Of a stretch of 8,694 bases of DNA, positions 1 through 6,427 are shown piece by piece (position 1 is the stretch's first letter; every line of letters starts with the position of its first letter). Both the position numbers and the translations under genes were made by a program. The DNA is from Phycisphaerae bacterium (lineage in GTDB: Bacteria; Planctomycetota; Phycisphaerae; Phycisphaerales; SM1A02). The notes under the pieces are model-generated. The model did no database searches and was not told where the DNA came from. It saw only the letters and a program-made list of their open reading frames with translations. The stretch lies in the NCBI GenBank assembly GCA_018663565.1, contig JABJQE010000301.1, positions 1 to 8,694 on the forward strand. Direction: 5' to 3'.

Positions 1-240
1 GGGATGGCCTTGTGCGTACTGCTGCTTCCATGGCCAGCTTTCCCGGAACAGAATCCATGGTCATCGGTTGGACTCGCCATGGCCGCCTTTCTCATGTTCC
101 GCCTCTTTGACATCCTCAAGCCACCTCCGATTTACCAAAGCCAAAGTCTCCCAGGCGGCTGGGGTGTGCTCGTCGATGACCTACTTGCCGGAGTCGCCGC
201 AGCAGCCGTGTGCTGGGCCGGGATCCTTCTGCTTCGTTGA
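1..240 (+). CDS. pgpA: Phosphatidylglycerophosphatase A (PgpA family), C-terminal part only
   Basis: PgpA removes the phosphate from phosphatidylglycerol phosphate in the inner membrane, the last step in making phosphatidylglycerol. The reading frame is open from base 1 and ends at TGA 238-240, so the N-terminal half lies outside the window. The 79 visible residues contain the family signature FRLFDILKPPPI (33-44), then LPGGWGVLVDDLLAG (50-64) with the conserved acidic pair DD. A hydrophobic stretch sits on each side (about 22-34 and 62-77), consistent with membrane segments. The ATG at base 4 is internal, not the true start. The next gene begins 55 bases downstream on the same strand with its own ribosome binding site, so the two may be co-transcribed. 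Family assignment rests on the FDxxKP and GGxGxxxDD motifs; activity cannot be judged from the fragment. Confidence 0.88.
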   Translation, partial: GMALCVLLLPWPAFPEQNPWSSVGLAMAAFLMFRLFDILKPPPIYQSQSLPGGWGVLVDDLLAGVAAAAVCWAGILLLR

Positions 241-283
241 CCACGTGCATGGCCTTTGGGGCCTACCATGGCTGGCTTCAATT

Positions 284-289
284 GAGGAG
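284..289 (+). promoter_or_regulatory. Ribosome binding site that sets the peptidase start
   Basis: GAGGAG lies six bases before the ATG at 296. This is the strongest Shine-Dalgarno sequence in the window. It supports starting the M28 peptidase at 296 rather than at the in-frame upstream ATG at 68, which would overlap most of the pgpA end and bury the signal peptide. Confidence 0.8.
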
Positions 290-295
290 TCTTCC

Positions 296-2215
296 ATGCG
301 TTCGACGTGCTGTCTCATCTTTTCACTATTCATCTGCGCCCCCCTCACCGCCGCACCTCCAGTTGGTGGCGGCAGGGTTATTCCAAATGAAGGCGGCATA
401 AATGGCTTTGCTCCCGAATGGAATGAAGATGACTTCGACCTTGCTGGATACCTCGAAAGCGTCGGCCCCGACGCCAACATCTGGTTCCAGCATGTGCAAA
501 CACTGAGCAACCAGTGGATGGAAGGCCGGCAACCCGGCACTCCCGGCGACGAACTCGCCGCTCGATATATCATCTGGTACTTCAATCGAGCCGGGCTTGA
601 GCCTGCATTTGAAGGATCATGGCGGCAGCCCTTCAGTTTCACACTCGGCCGTTCGCTACCAGAAGTGCACTCGGCAAGCCTCTCTACGCCGAACCACGAT
701 CTCGTTCACGGCGAAGATTTTGGAGTGCTTGCCAATAGCGGAAGTCTCGCGAGCAGCATGCCACTGAGTTTTGTCGGATACGGCATTGAGGATGGCCCAG
801 AGGGATACACCTCCTTTGCCGAAGGTGATGACCTCACAGGGCGAGCTGTTCTGCTGCTTCGGTACGAACCACTTGATGAGGAGGGACGCAGCCAGTGGGC
901 AGAAGGTGACTTCTCACCGCACAGCGGCATCCAAGACAAATTCGGCGCCCTCACCGACCGCGGCGCCGCTGCCATTCTGATGGTCAACCCGGTTGGCGCA
1001 GTCGATGGCCGCGAGGGTATTGAATCAGTGGCCACCACTACTGGCTTCCGGCCACGACTCGATATCCCAGCGATGCACATTTCTGCCGAGACCGCTACTG
1101 CCTTGCTCCACGCTGCATCCAACGGAACCGCCTCGCTCCATGACCTCCAAGAAGACGCCAATGAAGGCGTAGTTGGCGTTCGGCACTTTGACAATGACGC
1201 CATGGTGACCATCGCCACCGACCTGTCCGTACCGACCTTCGACACACAAAACGTCGCCGGCGTTCTGCCTGGCACTGGCGATCTTGCCGATGAGTGGGTC
1301 ATCGTTGGTGGACACTACGACCATATTGGCCACGGCTACACCGGATCTCGGGCACCAGGTGACACTCGCGTTCATCCCGGCGCCGACGATAATGCCTCTG
1401 GCGTAGGGACCATCTTGGTGCTTGCCGATCGACTTGCCGCATCAGCCAAGGACGACAATCGTGATCGCCGGTCGATCATGTTTATCACGTTCAGCGGCGA
1501 AGAAGCCGGACTACATGGCTCGCGTCACTTCGTGGACAACCCCACAATGGACCTCTCGAAAACCAACCTCATGCTCAACCTTGACATGATGGGACGAATC
1601 CGAAACGACACTGTCGCGCTCACTGGCACAGGCACAGCAATTGAGTTTGATGAAATGCTTCCGCGCCTTGTTGAGCCGACCGGCCTAACCGTTTCGACGA
1701 CACCGAGTGGGCTCGGCCCATCCGACCACTCTAATTTCTACCGCCAAGACGTTCCGGTGTTGTTCTTCTTCACTGGGCTTCACACTGACTATCACACACC
1801 AGAAGATGTTGCATGGCGAGTCAATCCAGAAGGCACAGTCAAGATCATCGATCTTTGCGAAACTCTTCTCGACGAAGCCTCGCATAACCCCGATCGATAC
1901 ACCTTCGCGACAGCCACCGCGGGAACTGCGGCTCGGCAAAACGGAAGTAAAGTCCGACTCGGCATCATGCCTTCGTACAGCACAGCGACTGAACCAGGCG
2001 TCCTGATCGACGGCGTGACCGTGGGCACAAGTGCGCACGACGCGGGCATCAAAACTGGCGACATCATCACCAACTGGGACGGCGAACACATCGAGGGTGG
2101 CTCGGAGCTTATGAAGCATCTCAAGAATCACAAGCCAGGCGATGTGGTCACCATCACGGTAACCCGCGATGGCGAATCGATTGATATCCCCGTAACCCTC
2201 AAGGGCCGCAAGTAA
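296..2215 (+). CDS. Secreted M28-family zinc metallopeptidase with PA and C-terminal PDZ domains
   Basis: Predicted 639-residue exported aminopeptidase-type enzyme. Residues 1-20 are a signal peptide (MRSTCC, a hydrophobic core, then LTAA), so it should act in the periplasm or outside the cell. Residues about 150-280 resemble a protease-associated (PA) insert, with FVGYGI near 159, DLTGRAVLLLRY at 179-190 and RGAAAILMV at 222-230. The M28 catalytic core follows with all five expected metal ligands: H340 in GGHYDH, D365 in GADDNASG, E403 (or E402) in SGEEAGLHGS, D430 in LNLDMMGR and H500 in HTDYHTPED. Glu402 fits the general base. Residues about 553-639 form a PDZ domain (VRLGIMPSY, then SAHDAGIKTGDIITNWDG). 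M28 enzymes with a PA insert usually remove N-terminal residues from peptides; the substrate here is unknown. The start at 296 is chosen for its GAGGAG and signal peptide. Confidence 0.92.
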   Translation: MRSTCCLIFSLFICAPLTAAPPVGGGRVIPNEGGINGFAPEWNEDDFDLAGYLESVGPDANIWFQHVQTLSNQWMEGRQPGTPGDELAARYIIWYFNRAGLEPAFEGSWRQPFSFTLGRSLPEVHSASLSTPNHDLVHGEDFGVLANSGSLASSMPLSFVGYGIEDGPEGYTSFAEGDDLTGRAVLLLRYEPLDEEGRSQWAEGDFSPHSGIQDKFGALTDRGAAAILMVNPVGAVDGREGIESVATTTGFRPRLDIPAMHISAETATALLHAASNGTASLHDLQEDANEGVVGVRHFDNDAMVTIATDLSVPTFDTQNVAGVLPGTGDLADEWVIVGGHYDHIGHGYTGSRAPGDTRVHPGADDNASGVGTILVLADRLAASAKDDNRDRRSIMFITFSGEEAGLHGSRHFVDNPTMDLSKTNLMLNLDMMGRIRNDTVALTGTGTAIEFDEMLPRLVEPTGLTVSTTPSGLGPSDHSNFYRQDVPVLFFFTGLHTDYHTPEDVAWRVNPEGTVKIIDLCETLLDEASHNPDRYTFATATAGTAARQNGSKVRLGIMPSYSTATEPGVLIDGVTVGTSAHDAGIKTGDIITNWDGEHIEGGSELMKHLKNHKPGDVVTITVTRDGESIDIPVTLKGRK

Positions 2216-2257
2216 AACGAACAACAAGACGGGCCGAAGCCCGCCTTGGTGTTCGTT
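2216..2257 (-). terminator. Long UUCG-capped hairpin, probable rnpB terminator
   Basis: The inverted repeat pairs 2216-2234 with 2239-2257, leaving four loop bases. Outer arms AACGAAC and GTTCGTT match perfectly, and the top is GGGC/GCCC. Read on the minus strand the loop is C(UUCG)G, a very stable tetraloop. One A-C position on the plus strand becomes a U-G wobble, and one mismatch remains (2224/2249). On the minus strand the stem runs into TTTT (2217-2214), then ACTTG, a short U tract suited to intrinsic termination of rnpB. On the plus strand no T run follows, so it would be a weak terminator for the peptidase mRNA. The first base after the peptidase stop codon starts the hairpin. Confidence 0.72.
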
Positions 2258-2655
2258 CGTGAACATAAGCCGGATCCTGTTCCCTGCGTCGCGGTCCTTG
2301 ACGGCTTCGCTGGGCGGCGACCATTCATCTGGGACGCTCGTTGCCGACCGCCTCATGCACGCGACCCGTTCTCATCCCGCGGACACGGGCCAAATAACCG
2401 AAGTCACTTGCGAGAACTGCTTGCGCTTGCACGCGGTGGGGTTTGCCATGCCTCGACTGTCACCAGCCAAGCGGTGCGCTCTTACCGCACCTTTTCACCC
2501 TTACCCGCCGAAGCGGGCGGTATATTTTCTGCGGCACTTTCCCTGACTCAACGCGAGCCGGTGGGTGTTACCCACCACCGTGTCCTACCGTGTCCGGACT
2601 TTCCTCCATCACTTGAAAACCGAAGTCTTCAGGCGACAGCGGCCGCCTGTTCACG
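2258..2655 (-). ncRNA. rnpB: RNase P RNA, bacterial type A
   Basis: Catalytic RNA of ribonuclease P, which trims the 5' leader from tRNA precursors together with the RnpA protein. On the minus strand all hallmark blocks appear in order. P1 pairs CGTGAAC (2655-2649) with GTTCACG (2264-2258). GAGGAAAGTCCGG (2606-2594) forms the 5' half of P4. GGTAAGGGTGAAAAGG continues into GTGCGGTAAGAGCGCACC around 2508-2472. GGGT (2367-2364) follows the GTTCTC/GAGAAC stem and is the L15 motif that pairs with tRNA CCA. AGATGAATGG precedes the 3' core block ACAGGATCCGGCTTAT (2280-2265). P4 forms with its bulged U at 2598. The 398-nt length is normal. Ends were set from P1 pairing and could be off by a few bases. 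Confidence 0.97.
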
Positions 2656-2661
2656 CGGGCG

Positions 2662-2692
2662 ATTGTACACCCGGGGCCAAGGGGTCGGCCAA
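2662..2692 (-). promoter_or_regulatory. Candidate rnpB promoter
   Basis: On the minus strand TACAAT (2667-2662) is a good -10 hexamer. It ends six bases before 2655, the first base of helix P1, which is where the RNA should start. The -35 is unclear: TTGGCC (2692-2687) is the nearest TTG-type hexamer but gives a 19-bp spacer. CCTTGGCC occurs twice on this strand (2694-2687 and 2682-2675), 12 bases apart. Confidence 0.5.
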
Positions 2693-2792
2693 GGCCTCAC
2701 GCTGTGGATGTGCGACATTGAGTTGAACGAAGAAATTGGACCCTGTGTGGGCACCGACCCCAAGCGGCGAAGCCACGTAGTACCCTTCCCTC

Positions 2793-3740
2793 ATGCCGCG
2801 ACTCGCTATCTGGGCCCAGCCGAACCAAACTCGCTTGCTTGAGCGAGCACTTGCCGAAGGGCCTTCGGACGATCGCCTTGAGGTCGCCCTAGTGGGATGC
2901 CCGGATGAACATGGCGCAGTCGCACTGGGGACCTCCCTCAACACTGAGTCTTGCACTGACCTGCGTGATGTACTTCGCAGCGACGTCGATGTCGTGTGGC
3001 TCGCCGCGCCGCGCACGCTTGATACTGATGCGCGAAGTCTCGTTCGGGCAGCAACCGCCCCTGTCGCGACTTCATCACCTCCCCCGGCAGCACTCTCGGA
3101 ACTGCTCGGTGAACCAGATGGCGGAATGCCCGCTGTGTTCATTCCGCTCCTGCGAGCTGGCGCCGCATTTCAGTCTGCTGCCGCTGCCCTTGAGAACTTT
3201 GGGACCGTGCACTGCATTCACGTGTCTTCAACAGCTGGCGATCACCAGACGTCTCGCGCATCACTCGCCCTTGATGCCTTTGACCTCGTCACACATCTGC
3301 TGGGCGAACCCGACGAAATCTGGGCAGCCCATGCAGGTGATCTTCCTGTGTCACCCGACCCAACTGTCGAACGATCCGGACACCTTACTGCCGCAATGCG
3401 ATTTGGCACCGAGCGAGCCGCGTCAATTACAGTTAGTGACGGCGGCGGCACCTGGGTCAGAAGAGCGGTCATTCTTGGCGAAGGGGGGCGACTAATCATG
3501 ACCGACGAAGGTGTCTCGTGGACTGATCCTGAAGGAGTCAGCCAAGAAGCTCCGCCCACAGAAGGGCAAATCAACGCGGGCGAACTCGCCGGCTGGCATC
3601 TCAGACGCCTCGCAGCAGGCCGCGATATGCCCCGCATTTCACTCGAGGCAGCCGTTGTGCTCGAGAGCGCCAGACTGAGTTGCCTCACCCGACAAGTCGA
3701 AGACCCCCAGCACGTTCGTAATATGATTGACCGAAGGTAG
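2793..3740 (+). CDS. Degenerate Gfo/Idh/MocA-like protein, probably not an active dehydrogenase
   Basis: A 315-residue protein with the overall layout of Gfo/Idh/MocA NAD(P)-dependent oxidoreductases. The N-terminal half looks like a Rossmann fold: strand RLAIWAQ (3-9), then LEVALVGCPD (29-38), then DVDVVWLAAP (64-73). The C-terminal half carries LDAFDLVTHLLGEPDEIWA (160-178), which resembles the family's HxxDxxxxLLG segment. A beta-rich stretch GHLTAAMRFGTERAASITV (197-214) and the LESARLSCLTRQ helix (290-301) follow. Two family signatures are absent: no glycine-rich GxGxxG in the first loop (it reads AQPNQTR), and PVATSSPPP (90-98) sits where the EKP motif with the catalytic lysine should be. 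It may bind a ligand without catalysing. ATG 2793 is the first possible start, because an in-frame TAG lies at 2778; no ribosome binding site is visible. It converges on the unknown gene at 3759 with an 18-bp gap. Confidence 0.72.
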   Translation: MPRLAIWAQPNQTRLLERALAEGPSDDRLEVALVGCPDEHGAVALGTSLNTESCTDLRDVLRSDVDVVWLAAPRTLDTDARSLVRAATAPVATSSPPPAALSELLGEPDGGMPAVFIPLLRAGAAFQSAAAALENFGTVHCIHVSSTAGDHQTSRASLALDAFDLVTHLLGEPDEIWAAHAGDLPVSPDPTVERSGHLTAAMRFGTERAASITVSDGGGTWVRRAVILGEGGRLIMTDEGVSWTDPEGVSQEAPPTEGQINAGELAGWHLRRLAAGRDMPRISLEAAVVLESARLSCLTRQVEDPQHVRNMIDRR

Positions 3741-3758
3741 CGGGTTGCTCTGCGTGTC

Positions 3759-4508
3759 CTAGCCGCTCACGATGCGCGCATGCAGCGGCATCAAGACGCT
3801 GGGGATAATGCGGTCTTCGACCATGCGCTCGGCATGACCGGCGAGCATGGCAAGTACATCAGGCAGTTCTTTCAAATCTCGAAACGGGCCATTTCGTCGC
3901 ACCGTGAGATACACGCTCAACGGATCGCGAGAAGTCCCACCAGGCACTTCGTGGGACCCGCCTCGCGTCTTGACTTCAACGCTCGCCTGCGTGCGTTCAT
4001 CTTCGTCGAGCGACATCACGAGGAATGGCTGTACATCTGAGAGATGTTCGCGGTCTTGTTGCACGACCTCAGCGAATGGCGACCCCGCAATCAGCGCGTC
4101 GAACACAATTTCATTTCTATTGCCCGACACATCAAGATCAAACCCAAAGACAAGTTCAATGCACTCGACATCCAGCGGCGTGATGGACAAGAAGTACGGC
4201 GCATTCTCGAGCAGCATGCGATGAAGCGCGTACGCAGCCACTAGATCATCGGGATTGACCCACCCGCTTCGCACGCTCGTTCGCTGCAACGCGACCCAAG
4301 CGTATCGACCGCCGAGTTCCGGCGACTCGAGCGCCAACTCGCCGTTGTACCGCCGAAAGCGATCAAGCTCTGGCATTTCCTTGCGGAGGCGACCAAAGAG
4401 ATCCAGCACCGACTCGCGGTGGGACGGAAGATCGAGCGTCAATCCCAATCGGTGATTGACGTAGAAGTCAGTGCACAACGCACCCAAGCTGGTTGAAACG
4501 GTACTCAC
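3759..4508 (-). CDS. Unrecognised protein at the end of the sucC cluster
   Basis: About 249 residues from GTG 4508 to TAG 3759; I do not recognise the family. It looks soluble, mixed alpha/beta and acidic, with no catalytic or metal motif I can name. Visible landmarks are FYVNHRLGLTLDLPSH near the start, YAWVALQRTSVRSGW in the middle, and NRNEIVFDALIAGSPFAEV followed by a charged segment with DEDERTQASVEVKTR. The start is uncertain. GTG 4508 overlaps the upstream stop codon as GTGA, a common sign of translational coupling. An alternative GTG at 4577 would add 23 residues that look like a membrane anchor (AIAFVLACAAYASLVVTLF), but it would overlap 73 bp of the conserved DUF418 C-terminus. Neither start has a clear ribosome binding site. 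As last gene of the cluster it is probably made together with the DUF418 protein. Confidence 0.75.
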   Translation of the reverse strand: MSTVSTSLGALCTDFYVNHRLGLTLDLPSHRESVLDLFGRLRKEMPELDRFRRYNGELALESPELGGRYAWVALQRTSVRSGWVNPDDLVAAYALHRMLLENAPYFLSITPLDVECIELVFGFDLDVSGNRNEIVFDALIAGSPFAEVVQQDREHLSDVQPFLVMSLDEDERTQASVEVKTRGGSHEVPGGTSRDPLSVYLTVRRNGPFRDLKELPDVLAMLAGHAERMVEDRIIPSVLMPLHARIVSG

Positions 4509-5746
4509 GTGGAAGAGTGTAACGACGAGCGACGCATAGGCTGCGCACGCCAATACGAAAGCGATCGCCAGGCCCACTCCATCGGCCCGAACCTAAAGAG
4601 GCTCAGCCAGAGTGGAGACCACACCAGTTGGGCCGCCCAAATGCATGCCACCACCACCATCTGCTCGGCATATCCAAAGTGGCCGTAATACCCGAAGCCC
4701 CAGCCATAGAAGATCACGCCGCACAGCACGCTTTGCGCGAGATAGTTACTCAGTGCCATCCGGCCCACGGACGCGAGGGCCGTATGAGCGATTGCTGCAC
4801 TGTTGATCCGGCAAAACAGCAACACAAGACCAATCCACCCCGCAGCAACGCCAATACTTCCCCAGTAGTTCCACAGCGTGTCCACAAATACCGACTCAAC
4901 CCCCGACCACCCGCTGGCCTGGTGAACACCGATCCCATGCCACACCAAAGGCAATCCGACGCCAAATCCAACCAACAGCATGCCGCCATGAACGCGCCAA
5001 TGCCGAGCAACATCAAAGAGGCCCCATCGAAAGCAGGCCATGCCAATCAACATGAGCCCGGCGGATCTCCACATTACCCAGCTCAAGAACGCCCATGACT
5101 CCAACATCACTGCAAGTTCAATACGAGTTGGCGACTGATCAACCCAGCCACCACCCCACGCAAGTTGCTCAGCTACGAGCATGTCTGGAGTCGGGGTGTT
5201 CATCGTGGAAACCTCAGCAATGACCTCTGGGCCGCCGAGCACAATCATTGCGCCAAGAACAAACCACACGGCTGTCCCTACTAGCAGCAGCGATACCCCG
5301 CCAAGAAACTGCACGAGTGGCGGCAGACGACGAAGCGGATACACCAACATGCCACACAAGGCATATCCGAACAGAATGTCACCCCACCACAGGAGCCATC
5401 CATGGCACAGACCAATGACGAGCAGCCAGCCCATTCGGCGATAATGCAACGGACCGCTTTGCCCGGTTCGAGACTCGGCGCGAGTCGTAAAGATGACCAG
5501 CCCAACTCCAAAGAGCAATGAGAAAATCGCCATGAACTTCTGATCTGCGCACAGCTGCACTATCATGAACACAGCCGAGTCAGCGGCCGAGTCATTGCCC
5601 GCCACCATGGGCGATGAATAGGCAGCAGATGGCAACGCAAAGGTCCGGACGTTGAGCAGCAGAATGCCAAGAAGCGCAACGCCCCGCAGCACATCAATCG
5701 CATCAATACGTTCTCCAAGTGAAATTGGCTGAATACGATCAGACAT
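4505..5746 (-). CDS. DUF418 (YeiB-type) multi-pass membrane protein
   Basis: A 413-residue inner-membrane protein. It opens with RIDAIDVLRGVALLGILLLN (13-32), the typical N-terminal signature of the DUF418/YeiB group. About ten further hydrophobic segments follow, for example 57-87, 106-118, 125-137, 148-171, 226-240, 254-272, 294-312 and 363-384. The C-terminal DUF418 domain is clear: SVGRMALSNYLAQSVLCGVI (326-345), then LWLSLFRFGPMEWAWRSLSYW (379-399). Members are suspected to be transporters or acyl-transfer-type membrane enzymes, but no reaction is established. ATG 5746 is preferred over the upstream in-frame ATG at 5800, because conserved sequence begins just after MSDRIQ and it gives an 8-base overlap (ATGTCTGA) with the HAD gene stop. 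The stop at 4507-4505 overlaps the next gene's probable GTG. Confidence 0.9.
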   Translation of the reverse strand: MSDRIQPISLGERIDAIDVLRGVALLGILLLNVRTFALPSAAYSSPMVAGNDSAADSAVFMIVQLCADQKFMAIFSLLFGVGLVIFTTRAESRTGQSGPLHYRRMGWLLVIGLCHGWLLWWGDILFGYALCGMLVYPLRRLPPLVQFLGGVSLLLVGTAVWFVLGAMIVLGGPEVIAEVSTMNTPTPDMLVAEQLAWGGGWVDQSPTRIELAVMLESWAFLSWVMWRSAGLMLIGMACFRWGLFDVARHWRVHGGMLLVGFGVGLPLVWHGIGVHQASGWSGVESVFVDTLWNYWGSIGVAAGWIGLVLLFCRINSAAIAHTALASVGRMALSNYLAQSVLCGVIFYGWGFGYYGHFGYAEQMVVVACIWAAQLVWSPLWLSLFRFGPMEWAWRSLSYWRAQPMRRSSLHSST

Positions 5747-6416
5747 GTTGTTGCTCAATCCATGCCATGAGTGCGTCGGTGTTACAAAGATCATCCACAA
5801 CTAAATCTGCTTCGGTCGCATCAAGTGTCAATCGATCGCACGGCCCCGTCGCCACCGCAAGCGTGCGGCATCCATGGGCCCGCCCACACCCGACATCATG
5901 TGGTGTATCACCCACGATGATGGCATCGCTCGCCTGCCCCATCCCCCATCGCTCAATCGCAACAGCAACCAAACCGGGCCTATCCTCTGCATCGCCGGCC
6001 CAGGATTGAACGACAAATGAATCAAGTGCATATCCAGCAGCCTGCAGCTTTATCCGCCCGGACTCGCACCAATTCCCCGTGAGCAGCCCGCATGTCATAT
6101 CAGAGTGTTTCACGACGCGGCCGACCAGGTCCAAGGCGCCGTCAAGGGGTCTACACACGCGGCGACCCGACTCGAACTCCTCCCGGATCGCTTTGACATA
6201 CGTAGCACGAAAGCGATCTTCATTCCGCAAAGTCGCAGGAACTTTCGCATGATCAAGAGCATCATTCAGAATGAGTCGATCAAGCCGCCCAGCAAGCGTG
6301 ATGCCCTCGAGCGTGAAGTGCTCGCCGTAGAGTTGCTGCCCTGCGCTGACAAATCCAGATTGCCCAGCCCCTTGGCTATTGAGTAATGTCCCGTCGATGT
6401 CAAAGAGGACTAGCAT
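5739..6416 (-). CDS. HAD-superfamily phosphatase, phosphoglycolate-phosphatase-like
   Basis: A 225-residue cytoplasmic hydrolase with all four HAD motifs. Motif I is LFDIDGTLL with nucleophile D6 and acid/base D8. Motif II is GLLTGNW with T113. The motif III position is EDRPGLV, where R146 would replace the more common lysine. Motif IV is VGDTPHD with metal ligands D170 and D174. Residues about 15-85 form a helical cap, as in phosphoglycolate phosphatase and beta-phosphoglucomutase relatives. The real substrate cannot be read from the sequence. ATG 6416 is chosen because MLVLFDIDGT puts motif I at the usual distance from the N-terminus; a GTG at 6446 would overlap sucC and add an odd basic leader. 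It starts 11 bases after the sucC stop and overlaps the DUF418 start by 8 bases, so it is in the same transcription unit. Base 6413 onward shows no strong ribosome binding site. Confidence 0.9.
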   Translation of the reverse strand: MLVLFDIDGTLLNSQGAGQSGFVSAGQQLYGEHFTLEGITLAGRLDRLILNDALDHAKVPATLRNEDRFRATYVKAIREEFESGRRVCRPLDGALDLVGRVVKHSDMTCGLLTGNWCESGRIKLQAAGYALDSFVVQSWAGDAEDRPGLVAVAIERWGMGQASDAIIVGDTPHDVGCGRAHGCRTLAVATGPCDRLTLDATEADLVVDDLCNTDALMAWIEQQHV

Positions 6417-6427
6417 GCTGCGCAGAG

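Noticed and set aside
68..295. 76-residue N-terminal extension of the M28 peptidase from ATG 68
   Set aside because: It overlaps pgpA in another frame, hides the signal peptide, and the GAGGAG ribosome binding site points to 296.
706..1302. Minus-strand open frames inside the peptidase gene (also 1685-2356)
   Set aside because: They are antisense shadows of a well-supported gene, rich in Ser/Arg/Pro with no recognisable domain.
2364..2367. Suspicion that the RNase P RNA lacks the L15 GGU motif, as in some lineages
   Set aside because: Alignment by eye to E. coli puts GGGT directly after the GAGAAC strand, so the motif is present.
2246..2842. Plus-strand open frame of 198 codons, plus a shorter one at 2259-2546
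   Set aside because: They lie over the antisense of rnpB, and their products show no protein-like pattern.
3741..3758. Terminator between the convergent genes ending at 3740 and 3759
   Set aside because: Only 18 bases, with no stem and no T or A run visible on either strand.
5747..5800. 18-residue upstream extension of the DUF418 protein
   Set aside because: The extra sequence lies in the HAD coding region and matches nothing typical of the family; ATG 5746 gives a normal short overlap.
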